Assembly (NCBI RefSeq): GCF_000504285.1
Contig: NZ_KI632511.1
Coordinates: forward strand, 5,019,372 to 5,083,371
Source of the DNA: Actinospica robiniae DSM 44927
GTDB taxonomy: Bacteria; Actinomycetota; Actinomycetes; Streptomycetales; Catenulisporaceae
DNA: 64,000 bases
Direction: 5' to 3'
The notes beneath the pieces were generated by a model. That model ran no database searches. It was not told the origin of the DNA and was given only the letters and a program-made list of their open reading frames with translations. The position numbers and the translations under genes were made by a program. How positions within the stretch are numbered: position 1 is the first letter of the stretch; every line of letters begins with the position of its first letter. This document shows, piece after piece, positions 54,767-64,000 of the stretch.

Positions 54767-55380
54767 CGGTGTCCCGTTCCGGCGCGCAGCCGCACGGCCC
54801 GCGCCACGTAGTCGAGTCCGGTGCCGACCGTCAGCGCCAGCGCGGCGGCCATCACCACCGTGGCGCTCCACTGCAGCCAGGCCACACCGCCGAGCGGCAG
54901 CACGTAGAGGAAGATCGCCAGCGACTGGAGCACCGTCTTGAGCTTGCCGCCCGGGCTCGCCGCTATCACCCCGTAGCGGATCACCCAGAACCGCATGAGC
55001 GTGATGCCGATCTCGCGCACCAGGATGACCACGGTCACCCACCACCACAGCTCGTGCAGCAGGCTCAGGCAGATCAGCGCCGCGCCGATCAGCGCCTTGT
55101 CCGCGATCGGGTCCGCGATCTTGCCGAAGTCGGTGATCAGGTTGTGCTTGCGGGCCAGCTGGCCGTCCAGCCGGTCGGTGGCCGAGGCGAGGAAGAAGAC
55201 CGCCGCGGCGATCAGCCGCCACAGCGTGCTGTGCCCGCCGTCGTGCATGAGCGCCGCGACGAACAGCGGCACCAGCACGATCCGCACGATGGTGAGGATG
55301 TTGGCGATGTTCAGCAGCGGCACCGGCGGCGGCGCCGGGTGGGCGGCCGGCTCCAGGCGGCGCTCGGCCGGGGTGGTCAA
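54763..55380 (-). CDS. pgsA: CDP-diacylglycerol-glycerol-3-phosphate 3-phosphatidyltransferase
   Basis: The 205-residue membrane enzyme makes phosphatidylglycerol phosphate. The CDP-alcohol motif D72-G73-x2-A76-R77-x8-G86-x3-D90-x3-D94 is complete, and four hydrophobic helices follow. The start is TTG 55380, overlapping the rimO stop (TTGA); the open frame beyond it is rimO DNA in another frame. The neighbouring order rimO-pgsA-cinA is the standard actinomycete one. In this family some paralogues act on inositol phosphate, but the gene order favours PgsA. Confidence 0.92.
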   Translation of the reverse strand: MTTPAERRLEPAAHPAPPPVPLLNIANILTIVRIVLVPLFVAALMHDGGHSTLWRLIAAAVFFLASATDRLDGQLARKHNLITDFGKIADPIADKALIGAALICLSLLHELWWWVTVVILVREIGITLMRFWVIRYGVIAASPGGKLKTVLQSLAIFLYVLPLGGVAWLQWSATVVMAAALALTVGTGLDYVARAVRLRAGTGHR

Positions 55381-56867
55381 CGGCGGCCCGTCGCGGCGTC
55401 GCCGACGGGCTTGGCGAACAGGTCCACGCCCTCGCTGCCCACCACCACGGCGTCGACGAACTCGCCGACCCGGAAGCGGTACTCGGCGCCCTCGATGCGC
55501 ACCGAGCCGTCCACTTCCGGACCCTGGTGCCCGGCGCGCCCCTCGGCGAAGTCCGGCTCGACCTCCTCGACCAGCACCCGCACCTGCTCGCCGATCCGCT
55601 CCGCGGCCCGCCCGGCGACGAGGTCGTCGGCCAGGTCGGCCAGCTCCGCGGCCCGCTCGTCGATCAGGTCCTGGTCGAGCTTGTCGGCGAAGGTGGCCGC
55701 CTCGGTGCCGTCCTCGTCCGAGTAGCCGAAGACGCCGATGGCGTCCAGCCGGGCCTCGGTCAGGAAGCGCTCGAGCTCGGCGTAGTCCTCCTCGGTCTCG
55801 CCGGGGAAGCCGACGATGAAGTTGGACCGCGCCCCGGCCGCCGGCACCTGCTCCCGGACCGAGGCCAGCAGCTCCAGGAACCGGTCGGTGTCGCCGAAGC
55901 GGCGCATCCGCCGCAGCACGCCGGGGGCGCTGTGCTGGAACGAGAGGTCGAAGTAGGGCACCACCTTGGGCGTGGTGGCCAACGCGGTGATGAGGCTGGG
56001 GCGCAGCTCGGCCGGCTGCAGGTAGGAGACCCGGATCCACTCCAGCGCGTCGATCGCGGCCAGTTCCGGCAGCAGCGTCTCGAGCAGGCGCAGGTCGCCG
56101 AGGTCCTTGCCGTACGAGGTGGAGTTCTCACTGACCAGCACGACCTCGCGCACGCCCTGGTCGGCCAGCCAGCGGGCTTCGGCCAGGATGTCGGCGGGGC
56201 GGCGGGAGAGGAACGCGCCGCGGAACGAGGGGATGGCGCAGAACGAGCAGCGCCGGTCGCAGCCGGAGGCGAGCTTGAGCGGCGCCGAGGGGCCGTCGCC
56301 CAGTCGCTGCCGCGGGACGCGCGGGCCGGAGGCCGGTGCGACGCCTTCGGGTAGATCGGACACCGCGACTGCCGGGACGGCCGCCTGGCGCTCGACCGGG
56401 GTGAGCGGCAGCAGCCTGCGGCGGTCGGACGGGACGTGTGCCTCGATGTGGCCGCCGCCGAGGATGGTGCGCAGCCGGTCGCCGATGTTCTGGTAGGAGT
56501 CGAAGCCGAGCACCGCGTCGGCCTCGGGCAGCTCGTCGGCCAGCTGCTTGCCGTAGCGCTCGGCCAGGCAGCCGACCGCGACCACGGCCTTGGTCGCGCC
56601 GCCCCGGCCCTTGAGGTCGGAGGCGGCGAGCAGGGTGTCGATCGAGTCCTTCTTCGCGGCGTCGACGAAGCCGCAGGTGTTCACGACGGCGATCTCGGCG
56701 TCTTCGGCCTCGTCCACCAGCACGAACCCGTCCGCGGCGAGCCGGCCGGCCAGCTCCTCGGAGTCGACGTCGTTGCGGGCGCAGCCGAGCGTGATCAGAG
56801 CGACCTTGTGCGGCGCGGGCGTCGCTTCGTCAGGCAGCGTGGACGGCGGGGTGGTGGAGCTGGGCAT
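55377..56867 (-). CDS. rimO: Ribosomal protein S12 methylthiotransferase
   Basis: The 496-residue radical-SAM enzyme methylthiolates an Asp of ribosomal protein S12. The N-terminal cluster domain has [16 protein letters not shown] and VGCLAERY cysteines. The radical-SAM CDRRCSFC places C203, C207 and C210. A TRAM domain ends the protein ([35 protein letters not shown]). These features separate it from MiaB mainly by context and the TRAM sequence. ATG 56867 is used. Downstream genes are translationally coupled. Confidence 0.95.
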   Translation of the reverse strand: MPSSTTPPSTLPDEATPAPHKVALITLGCARNDVDSEELAGRLAADGFVLVDEAEDAEIAVVNTCGFVDAAKKDSIDTLLAASDLKGRGGATKAVVAVGCLAERYGKQLADELPEADAVLGFDSYQNIGDRLRTILGGGHIEAHVPSDRRRLLPLTPVERQAAVPAVAVSDLPEGVAPASGPRVPRQRLGDGPSAPLKLASGCDRRCSFCAIPSFRGAFLSRRPADILAEARWLADQGVREVVLVSENSTSYGKDLGDLRLLETLLPELAAIDALEWIRVSYLQPAELRPSLITALATTPKVVPYFDLSFQHSAPGVLRRMRRFGDTDRFLELLASVREQVPAAGARSNFIVGFPGETEEDYAELERFLTEARLDAIGVFGYSDEDGTEAATFADKLDQDLIDERAAELADLADDLVAGRAAERIGEQVRVLVEEVEPDFAEGRAGHQGPEVDGSVRIEGAEYRFRVGEFVDAVVVGSEGVDLFAKPVGDAATGRR

Positions 56868-56936
56868 AGGACAAGACTATCCGGACAACGCGGGACGACG
56901 CTCACACGCCGTCGCCCGCAGACGCGCACGCGGGCC

Positions 56937-57986
56937 TCAGAGCTGTCCGGCGGGCCCGAAGCTCGCCGTCACCACTTGCCCTTCGGTGCCCGCGACCGGC
57001 AGTGCCTTGCCGTTGAGCTGGATCGCCACCCCGGCCGCGTCGCCGAGCGTGACGTCGAGGCGCGAGGTGTCGGTGAACTCCTTGGTCTGCCCGGCGGCGA
57101 GCACATCCCAGTACAGCTGCTGCCCGGCGGCGTTGGTCACCCCGACCCACACCGGCGCGGACTTGACCGTGATCTTCAGGTCGACCGGGGCTTTGGGCGC
57201 GGGCGCGACGGACGGGGCAGTGCTAGGCGCCTTGTTGGTGAGCATCTGCGTCTGCGGCTGCGCAGCCCGGGCGGCGTTGGCCGCGCCGGCGTCCGAGCTG
57301 TTGTTCGGCCACAGCTGCACGGCCGCGACCAGACCGACCGCGCCGACCGCGCCGAGCAGGGCCAGCGACCAGTTCGGGCCGGACTTCGTCGGGACCTTCG
57401 AACCGCCCATGAACGCCGCGGGCGTCTGGTTCTGCGCCGCGCCCTCGGCCGCGACCGGGTCCACCAGCCGCGCCGCCGAACCCGAGTCGGCGTCGGTGTA
57501 GTCGAGCCGGCGCGGCTGCCTGAGCACGGGCAGCTCCGGCGGCGGCGTCGCGCCGGACATCGGCACCAGCGAGGGCACCGCGCCGGGCACGATCGTGGGC
57601 AGCACCGCGCGGGCCCGGTTGGTCGCGGCCTGCCGCTTGTCCCTGCGCTCCGAGCCGAGCGGCCGGGCCGGGCGGGCGACCGGGGCCGCGGTGCGCGGCT
57701 TGCGCAGGTCGCGCTTGGTCAGCGGGGGCAGGTGCACCGTGCCGTACATCTCCAGCAGCGGCTCCGGATCGAGTCCGACCGCCTGGGCGTACGCGCGGAT
57801 GTGGCCGCGCGCGTAGACGTCGCCGCCGCACTGCGCGAACTGGCCCGCCTCCACCCGGCGCAGCGTCTCCGGGGTGATCCGGGTCGCCTGCCCGACCTCG
57901 TACGCGGTCAGCCCGCGGTCGATCCGGGCCCGCAGCAACAGTTCCCCGATCGCCCGGTGTCCTGAGTAGTCCTGCTGCTGCGTCAT
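56937..57986 (-). CDS. RodZ-like helix-turn-helix membrane protein (DUF4115)
   Basis: The 349-residue protein has a cytoplasmic Xre-type helix-turn-helix at about 12-75 (IGELLLRARIDRGLTAYEVGQATRITPETLRRVEAGQF), a long basic/Pro linker, a single membrane helix (about 217-237, WSLALLGAVGAVGLVAAVQLW) and an extracytoplasmic DUF4115 beta domain (about 270-349). This is the RodZ layout, linked to cell-shape and wall synthesis. In actinomycetes such genes sit between ftsK and rimO. Seventy bases separate its stop from rimO. Confidence 0.88.
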   Translation of the reverse strand: MTQQQDYSGHRAIGELLLRARIDRGLTAYEVGQATRITPETLRRVEAGQFAQCGGDVYARGHIRAYAQAVGLDPEPLLEMYGTVHLPPLTKRDLRKPRTAAPVARPARPLGSERRDKRQAATNRARAVLPTIVPGAVPSLVPMSGATPPPELPVLRQPRRLDYTDADSGSAARLVDPVAAEGAAQNQTPAAFMGGSKVPTKSGPNWSLALLGAVGAVGLVAAVQLWPNNSSDAGAANAARAAQPQTQMLTNKAPSTAPSVAPAPKAPVDLKITVKSAPVWVGVTNAAGQQLYWDVLAAGQTKEFTDTSRLDVTLGDAAGVAIQLNGKALPVAGTEGQVVTASFGPAGQL

Positions 57987-58184
57987 GCCGCCGCCTCCCG
58001 TGTGAGTATCCGGACACGCCGGGTCCGGCCGAGCCGGACCGCCGGGCTCCGGACCCGTTTATCTGCTTGCCTTACCGGTTCGTGCCCGGTTCCGGGCGTA
58101 CCGTCCCCTCCCGGGCCGCGGTTTCCCCCGATTGGCGGGCGCTCCCATGCGCCCGTACCGGCTAACGCGCAGGTGGTCGGAAGG

Positions 58185-60770
58185 TCACGCCTCGGCGTTG
58201 AGGGCGTCGAGCACCTGCTGGAGGTCCTCCGGACGCACCAGCACGTCCCGCGCCTTGGCCCCCTCGGACGGCCCGACCACCCCGCGCTGCTCGAGCAGGT
58301 CCATCAGCCGGCCCGCCTTGGCGAAGCCGACCCTCAGCTTGCGCTGGAGCATGGAGGTGGAGCCGAACTGGCTGGAGACGATCAGCTCGGCCGCGGAGAC
58401 CAGCAGCTCGAGGTCGTCGCCGATCTCCTCCTCCGGCTTCTTCGGCCCGGCCGCGCCCTCGGTCACGTCGGTGCGGTACTCCGGCGTCTCGCGGGCCTTC
58501 CAGAACTCGACGACGCCGGCGATCTCCTCGTCCGAGAGGTAGGCGCCCTGCAGCCGGGTCGGCTTGGACGCGCCCATCGGCAGGAACAGCGCGTCGCCCT
58601 TGCCCACCAGCTTCTCCGCGCCCGGCTGGTCCAGGATGACCCGGGAGTCGGCCAGCGAGGAGGTGGCGAAGGCGAGCCGGGAGGGCACGTTCGCCTTGAT
58701 CAGGCCGGTGACCACGTCGACGCTGGGCCGCTGGGTGGCCAGCACCAGGTGGATGCCGGCGGCCCGGGCCAGCTGGGTGATGCGCACGATCGAGTCCTCG
58801 ACGTCGCGCGGGGCCACCATCATCAGGTCGGCCAGCTCGTCCACGATCACCAGCAGGTACGGGTGCTCGCGGAACTCGCGGTCGCTGCCGAGCGGCGTCT
58901 CGACCCGCTTGTCCTTCTCCCGCACGGCCTTGTTGTAGTCGTCCAGGTGCCGGAAGCCGGTCTCGGCCAGGTCGTCGTAGCGCAGGTCCATCTCGCGCAC
59001 GACCCACTGCAGGGCCTCAGCCGCCTTCTTCGGCGAGGTGATGATCGGCACGATCAGGTGCGGCACGCCCTCGTAGGCGGTCAGCTCGACCCGCTTGGGG
59101 TCGACCATGATCAGCTTCACCTGGTCCGGGGTGGCCCGCATCAGCACCGAGATGACCAGGGTATTGATGCAGGTGCTCTTGCCCGCGCCGGTGGCGCCGG
59201 CCACCAGGATGTGCGGCATGCGGGTGAGGTTGGCGGTGATGTCGCGGCCCTCGACGTCCTTGCCGAGACCCACCAGCATCGGGTGCGCGTCGCCGACCGC
59301 GTCGCTCGAGCGCAGGATGTCGCCGAGCGAGACCATCTCCCGGTCGGTGTTGGGGATCTCGATCCCTATGGCGGACTTGCCCGGGATCGGCGAGAGGATG
59401 CGCACGTCGGCCGAGGCCACCGCGTAGGCGATGTTCTTCGACAGGGCCGTGATCCGCTCCACCTTCACCGCCTGGCCGAGTTCGACCTCGTACCGGGTGA
59501 CCGTGGGGCCGCGGGTGAAGCCGGTGACCCTGGCGTCCACCGAGAACTGCGCGAACACCCCGGTCAGCGACTCCACCACGGCGTCGTTCGCCTTCGACCG
59601 GGCCCGCAGCGGCGCGCCCGCGGCCAGCAGCTCCGGCGGCGGCAGCTCGAGCGAGCCGGCGCCGACCGCGGGCCGGGTGATCGGAAGCTGATCCGGCTCG
59701 GGCTTGGACGCGCGCGGAGACCTCGGCGCCCGGGTCTTCTTCTGCAGCGGCAGCGGGAGCAGCACGGTCGGCTCGGCCGCGGCCGGCCCGTCGAGATCAG
59801 GGTCCTGCGGAAGCTCCGGGTCCACCTCGGGATCGGCCGGCCCGAGCGGCAGACCCCCGACCGCGGCCAGCTCCGTCGGATCGCTGCCGTCCAGCCTCGG
59901 GTCGCCGGCCGGCAGCGCCCGGCCGTGGAACGCCGTGTCCAGCATCCGGTCGGCCCGCGCCCGCGCGTCGCGCAGCCGGCCCGGGATCCGGTAGATCGGC
60001 GTGGCCGTGGTCACCAGCAGGCCGAAGAAGCCGAGCAGCAACAGCAGCGGGACGGTCAGCCACTGGCTGAGCACGGCGGAGAGCGGCGCCGAGGCGAACC
60101 AGCCCAGCCAGCCCGTGCCGTGCCGCATCGCCTCGGCCCCCATCGACGGGGTCGGCGCGCCGCGCGCGATGTGCGTCACCCCGAGCACGCTCAGGCTCAA
60201 GCAGGTGAGTCCGATCGCGATCCGCCCGGACTCCTCCACCGTCTCGTTCGGGTGGCGCATGACCCGGATCGCCAAGCCCAGCAGCACCAGCGGGATCACC
60301 CAGGCCAGGCAGCCGGCCGCACCGACCACGAAGTCGTAGATGCCGTCGCCCACGACCCCGGGCACCTTGTGGAACACGGCCGCCCCGACGATCAGGCCGG
60401 CGGCGATCAGCAGCAGGCCCGCGCCGTCGCGCCGGTGATCGGGATGCAGCCCCTGCCGCTCGGCCGCGCCGGGCGCGACGGCGGCGCCGTCACCGGTGCG
60501 GGCGGCCGTATCCGCGGCCCGCACCTTGCGCCCCCTCCCCCGCCGCGCCAGCGCGCCCACGCCGCGGCTGGTGCCGACCCAGAGCATGGTCAGAAAGAGC
60601 GTCAGCGCATGGAAGAACAGGTCGACCGGACCGCGCACGGTCGGAGTGGCAGAACCCTTGCCCTTGCCCTTGCCCTTGGCCTTGCCCGCACCGGCGCGCG
60701 CGGGCCGCGCAGCCGGCTTCTTGGCCGTGCGCTTCGCCTGCGTACGCTTCGCGGGGGCAGGAGACGGCAT
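58185..60770 (-). CDS. ftsK: DNA translocase FtsK
   Basis: The 861-residue protein pumps chromosomal DNA during septation. After a Lys/Ala-rich start (many GKGKGK units) come about four membrane helices (roughly 55-75, 110-225), a linker, and the motor domain. Walker A VAGATGAGKST lies near residue 520, Walker B LLVIVDELADLMM near 640, and a winged-helix gamma domain that reads KOPS-type sites closes the protein (VGFAKAGRLMDLLEQRGVVGP). ATG 60770. The linker is short compared with E. coli FtsK, as usual in Streptomyces. Confidence 0.96.
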   Translation of the reverse strand: MPSPAPAKRTQAKRTAKKPAARPARAGAGKAKGKGKGKGSATPTVRGPVDLFFHALTLFLTMLWVGTSRGVGALARRGRGRKVRAADTAARTGDGAAVAPGAAERQGLHPDHRRDGAGLLLIAAGLIVGAAVFHKVPGVVGDGIYDFVVGAAGCLAWVIPLVLLGLAIRVMRHPNETVEESGRIAIGLTCLSLSVLGVTHIARGAPTPSMGAEAMRHGTGWLGWFASAPLSAVLSQWLTVPLLLLLGFFGLLVTTATPIYRIPGRLRDARARADRMLDTAFHGRALPAGDPRLDGSDPTELAAVGGLPLGPADPEVDPELPQDPDLDGPAAAEPTVLLPLPLQKKTRAPRSPRASKPEPDQLPITRPAVGAGSLELPPPELLAAGAPLRARSKANDAVVESLTGVFAQFSVDARVTGFTRGPTVTRYEVELGQAVKVERITALSKNIAYAVASADVRILSPIPGKSAIGIEIPNTDREMVSLGDILRSSDAVGDAHPMLVGLGKDVEGRDITANLTRMPHILVAGATGAGKSTCINTLVISVLMRATPDQVKLIMVDPKRVELTAYEGVPHLIVPIITSPKKAAEALQWVVREMDLRYDDLAETGFRHLDDYNKAVREKDKRVETPLGSDREFREHPYLLVIVDELADLMMVAPRDVEDSIVRITQLARAAGIHLVLATQRPSVDVVTGLIKANVPSRLAFATSSLADSRVILDQPGAEKLVGKGDALFLPMGASKPTRLQGAYLSDEEIAGVVEFWKARETPEYRTDVTEGAAGPKKPEEEIGDDLELLVSAAELIVSSQFGSTSMLQRKLRVGFAKAGRLMDLLEQRGVVGPSEGAKARDVLVRPEDLQQVLDALNAEA

Positions 60771-60897
60771 GGTTCGAGACTACTGGATGATCACCCGTCA
60801 GGCGCGGAACGCGAACAGCGCAAGGCCTTTAAGGTCACGGCGCGCGCCAGAAGCCGCGGCACGTGGCGGAGCGTGGTGCCGCGGCGAACGGAGCGCG

Positions 60898-61542
60898 TCA
60901 GGACAGCGCGTCCAGGGCGCTTCGCAGCCGGCCGAGCCGGCTGCCGAGCGTATCAAGGGTGCTCGTCAGCTCGCTCTTGAGCACCGACTCCGCCGGCCCG
61001 TCCGCGGCCAGCTTCTCCAGCGCCCGCGCGTTCTCCTCGACCGCGGCGAGCCGGGCGGCGAGCTCGGCCACCAGCAGCGCGCCGTCGCGCCCGGCCTCGT
61101 CCCGCTCGGCGAGACGGTCGGCGAGCAGCTGGGCCTGCTCCTTGAGCAGCAGGTTCTTGCGGTGCAGCTCCACGAACACGGACACCTTCGCCCGCAGGAT
61201 CCACGGGTCGAACGGCTTGGCCAGGTAGTCCACCGCGCCCGCCGCGTAGCCGCGGAAGGTGTGGTGCGGGCCGTTGGACACCGCGGTCAGGAAGATGATC
61301 GGGATGTCCTTGGTGCGCTCGCGCCGCTTGATGTGCGCCGCGGTCTCGAAGCCGTCGAGGCCGGGCATCTGCACGTCCAGCAGGATCACCGCGAAGTCCT
61401 CGGACAGCAGGGCTTTGAGGGCCTCCTCGCCCGAGGCGGCGCGCACCAGGGTCTGGTCCAGCGCGCCGAGCACGGCTTCGAGGGCGACCAGGTTCTCCGG
61501 GCGGTCGTCCACGAGGAGGATCTTCGCCCGTTCCGTCACCAT
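60898..61542 (-). CDS. osaB: Response regulator OsaB
   Basis: The 214-residue protein has a receiver domain with D12-D13 and phosphorylation site D56 (VILLDVQMPG), followed by an alpha-helical, probably coiled-coil C-terminus of about 80 residues (LKEQAQLLADRLAERDEAG...). It has no DNA-binding domain. This layout next to ftsK and a hybrid kinase matches OsaB of Streptomyces, needed for osmoadaptation and aerial growth. ATG 61542 (or GTG 61539) is preferred over upstream codons in the frame, since similarity starts at MVTERAKILLVDD. The kinase lies directly upstream. Confidence 0.85.
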   Translation of the reverse strand: MVTERAKILLVDDRPENLVALEAVLGALDQTLVRAASGEEALKALLSEDFAVILLDVQMPGLDGFETAAHIKRRERTKDIPIIFLTAVSNGPHHTFRGYAAGAVDYLAKPFDPWILRAKVSVFVELHRKNLLLKEQAQLLADRLAERDEAGRDGALLVAELAARLAAVEENARALEKLAADGPAESVLKSELTSTLDTLGSRLGRLRSALDALS

Positions 61543-61615
61543 CGCCTTCGCCTTCCGCCGCGGGCTTTCGGCCGAGGCCGAGCTGCCGTATCGAGCGAAC
61601 CTTCCGTCCGCGCCT

Positions 61616-64000
61616 CTACCGTACCCGCCCCGGGCCGTCACTCGCAGTGAGCCAAAGACGAATCAGATCGAGCAATTGCCCGGTGACCACGGGCTTGGTG
61701 ACGTATTCGGAGGCGCCGGCCTCGATCGCCTTTTCCCGATCCCCCTGCATCGCCTTGGCGGTCAGGGCGATGATGGGCAGGTCGGCGAAGCGCTCCATCC
61801 GGCGGATCGCGCGCATCGTGGTGTAGCCGTCCATCTCCGGCATCATGATGTCCATCAGCACCAGGTCGATCCGGTCCGAGCGCTCGAGCATGTCGATGCC
61901 CTCCAGCCCGTTCTCGGCGTAGCGCACGGACAGGCCGTGCTGCTCGAGCACGCTGGTGAGGGCGAAGACGTTGCGCACGTCGTCGTCCACGACCAGGACC
62001 ACCTCGCCGTCGAAGCGGCCGGGGTAGCGGCTCATCCCGTCCAGGCCGAGGTCGCGCGAGCGCGTGACCACGGCGGTGGCGCGCGCGCCGTCGGCCGGGC
62101 GGTCGTCGGCGACGCCGAGCAGGCCGCGCTGCTCCGGAACCCGCATCCGCGGCACGCTGATGGCCTGGATCGGCGGCTCCATCGGCAGATACAGCGTGAA
62201 CACCGAGCCGCGGCCGAGGGTGGACTGCACCGTGATCGCGCCGCCGAGCAGGTGCGCGATCTCGCGGCTGATCGACAGGCCGAGGCCGGTGCCGGCGTAC
62301 TTGCGGCTGATCGTGCCGTCGGCCTGCTGGAAGGCCTCGAAGATGATCCGCAGCTTCTCCTCGGCGATGCCGATGCCGGTGTCGGCGACCTCGAACGCGA
62401 CCGCCTTGGGCAGCGTGACGATGTCGTCGCCGTCGCCGACGTGGACCTGCTCGGAGACCGAGATGGTCAGCTCGACGGTGCCCTCCGCGGTGAACTTCGC
62501 CGCGTTCGACAGCAGGTTGCGCAGCACCTGCTGCAGCCGCTGCTCGTCGGTGTGCAGCTCGCCCGGGGCGTGCGGGTCGAGCCGGACCGCGAAGTCGAGG
62601 CCCTTTTCCGCGGTGAGCGGCCGGAAGGTCGCCTCGACGTACTCGACGAGCGACGAGAGGGCTATCGGCGAGGTCTGCACGTCCATCCGGCCCGCCTCGA
62701 TCTTGGACAGGTCGAGGATGTCGCTGATCAGGCCGAGCAGGTCGGAGCCGGAGCCGTGGATGGTCTCGGCGAACTCGATCTGCTTGCCCGTCAGGTTGCC
62801 CTCGCTGTTGTCCGCGAGCAGCCGGGCCAGGATCAGCAGGCTGTTGAGCGGGGTGCGCAGCTCGTGCGACATGTTGGCGAGGAATTCGCTCTTGTACTTG
62901 CTCGCCAGGGCCAGCTGGTCGGCCCGCTCCTGCAGCGCCTGCCGGGCCTGTTCGATCTCGGAGTTCTTGACCTCGATGTCCTTGTTCTGCCGGGCCAGCA
63001 GCGCCGCCTTCTCGGCGAGCTCCGCGTTCGAGCGGCGCAGTTCCTCCTGCTGCGACTGGAGTTCCTCGGAGCGCTCCTCGAGCTGCGCGGTCAGCTGCCG
63101 CGACTTGGCCAGCAGGTCCTCGGTGACCGAGTTGGCCATGATGGTCTTCACGGTGACGCCGACGGACTCCAGGATCTGGTCCAGGAAGGCCAGCTGGATC
63201 TCGGTGAACTGCTCGAACGAGGCGATCTCGATCACCGCGAGCAGCTGGTTCTCGAACAATACCGGCAGCACGATCAGCGAGGCCGGGTCGGCCGAGCCGA
63301 GGCCGCTGCCGATGCGCAGGTAGCCGGCCGGCACCCGGGTCAGGTGGATCGGCTTGCGCTGCGCGGCCACCTGGCCGACCAGGCCGTCGCCGAGCCGGAA
63401 GGCCACGTCCACGCCGTCGGGGGCGGTCGCGGCCCGGCCGTAGCCGGCCAGCATCCGCAGCCGGCCGTTCTCCAGCAGGTAGAACGCGCCGTGCTGGCCG
63501 TCGACCACCGGGGTCAGCTCGGCCATGATCAGCTGGGCCACGGCCGAGGGGTCGCGCTGCCCTTGCATCAGGCTGCTGATGCGGGCCAGGTTGCCCTTGA
63601 GCCAGTCCTGGTCCTGGTTGCGCCGGGTGGTCTCGCGCAGGTTCGCGATCATCTGGTTGATGTTGTCCTTGAGCTCGGCCACCTCCCCGGACGTGTCCAC
63701 GTCGATCTGCTGGGTCAGGTCGCCGCGGGTGACCGCGGTGGCCACCTCGGCGATGGCGCGCACCTGGGTGGTCAGGTTGCCGGCGAGCTGGTTGACCGAC
63801 TCGGTCAGCCGCTGCCAGGTGCCGGCCACGCCGGGCACGGTGGCCTGGCCGCCGAGCTGGCCCTCGGTGCCGACCTCGCGGGCGACGCGGGTGACCTCCG
63901 AGGCGAAGGCGGAGAGCTGGTCGACCATCGTGTTGATCGTGGTCTTGAGCTCGAGGATCTCGCCGCGCACGTCGACGTCGATCTTCTTGGACAGATCGCC
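61616..64000 (-). CDS. osaA: Hybrid histidine kinase with HAMP repeats, OsaA-like (5' end outside window)
   Basis: The frame is open to the window edge, so the N-terminus is missing. Visible parts, in order, are HAMP repeats ([29 protein letters not shown] and a second copy), a GAF domain (about 150-310 of the visible part), a long coiled coil, a HisKA domain with [23 protein letters not shown], a HATPase domain ([34 protein letters not shown]) and a C-terminal receiver with [17 protein letters not shown]. This multi-HAMP hybrid kinase next to osaB and ftsK matches OsaA. Signals may pass within it from kinase to receiver and to OsaB. Confidence 0.88.
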   Translation of the reverse strand, partial: GDLSKKIDVDVRGEILELKTTINTMVDQLSAFASEVTRVAREVGTEGQLGGQATVPGVAGTWQRLTESVNQLAGNLTTQVRAIAEVATAVTRGDLTQQIDVDTSGEVAELKDNINQMIANLRETTRRNQDQDWLKGNLARISSLMQGQRDPSAVAQLIMAELTPVVDGQHGAFYLLENGRLRMLAGYGRAATAPDGVDVAFRLGDGLVGQVAAQRKPIHLTRVPAGYLRIGSGLGSADPASLIVLPVLFENQLLAVIEIASFEQFTEIQLAFLDQILESVGVTVKTIMANSVTEDLLAKSRQLTAQLEERSEELQSQQEELRRSNAELAEKAALLARQNKDIEVKNSEIEQARQALQERADQLALASKYKSEFLANMSHELRTPLNSLLILARLLADNSEGNLTGKQIEFAETIHGSGSDLLGLISDILDLSKIEAGRMDVQTSPIALSSLVEYVEATFRPLTAEKGLDFAVRLDPHAPGELHTDEQRLQQVLRNLLSNAAKFTAEGTVELTISVSEQVHVGDGDDIVTLPKAVAFEVADTGIGIAEEKLRIIFEAFQQADGTISRKYAGTGLGLSISREIAHLLGGAITVQSTLGRGSVFTLYLPMEPPIQAISVPRMRVPEQRGLLGVADDRPADGARATAVVTRSRDLGLDGMSRYPGRFDGEVVLVVDDDVRNVFALTSVLEQHGLSVRYAENGLEGIDMLERSDRIDLVLMDIMMPEMDGYTTMRAIRRMERFADLPIIALTAKAMQGDREKAIEAGASEYVTKPVVTGQLLDLIRLWLTASDGPGRVR

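Noticed and set aside
58002-60980. 992-codon open frame antisense to ftsK
   Set aside because: Shadow of ftsK; His/Arg/Gly-rich nonsense translation.

Overview
The window is chromosomal DNA from a high-GC actinomycete. Codon third positions are almost all G or C, and GTG or TTG starts are frequent. Gene content and order (parE - zinc-ribbon protein - hrdB; nrdJ - nrdR - lexA - dinG; hflX; cinA - pgsA - rimO - rodZ-like - ftsK - osaB - osaA) match the core of a Streptomyces or related (Streptomycetales/Catenulisporales-type) chromosome. The species cannot be named from the sequence. I saw no tRNA, rRNA, CRISPR array or transposase gene.

Layout. 1-1.4 kb: end of a succinate dehydrogenase/fumarate reductase flavoprotein gene with an unusual acidic repeat tail, then its iron-sulfur subunit. 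1.5-7.7 kb: aminopeptidase N, an NCS1 nucleobase permease, an unknown protein and a sucrase/ferredoxin-like protein. 7.7-12.3 kb: a NarL-type two-component system, a small membrane protein and an MMPL exporter. 12.3-17 kb: parE, a small zinc-ribbon protein and the principal sigma factor hrdB. 17.2-25.7 kb: a PP2C-type phosphatase, a GntR regulator, an ABC transporter pair, a Nudix/NrtR-like regulator and a DUF4192 protein. 25.9-30.2 kb: the envelope-stress trio mprA-mprB-pepD. 30.2-32.7 kb: a small accessory patch with a toroid-fold protein, an unknown gene and a decayed duplicate of part of it. 32.9-41.2 kb: DNA precursor synthesis and SOS genes (nrdJ, nrdR, lexA, dinG) with a DUF2231 gene. 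41.3-51.5 kb: an anchored extracellular protein and a six-gene NRPS-independent siderophore operon. 51.6-64 kb: hflX, clgR, cinA, pgsA, rimO, rodZ-like, ftsK and osaBA.

The most interesting part is the siderophore operon (42.6-51.5 kb). Its order is aminotransferase, decarboxylase, IucA/IucC synthetase, acetyltransferase, N-monooxygenase, IucA/IucC synthetase, the same as rhbABCDEF of rhizobactin 1021. It predicts a citrate/1,3-diaminopropane dihydroxamate of the schizokinen type. A 14/19 match to the actinobacterial iron box lies 38 bp before the first gene. No importer or exporter gene is present.

Several regulatory circuits can be read directly. Identical 11-bp-period direct repeats lie 21 bp before both mprA and pepD. 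Two nrdR-type boxes lie exactly 31 bp apart before nrdR. A LexA box precedes lexA. A perfect 19-bp inverted repeat sits over the start of the NrtR-like gene. The hrdB upstream region contains a perfect palindrome next to a SigR-like promoter candidate.
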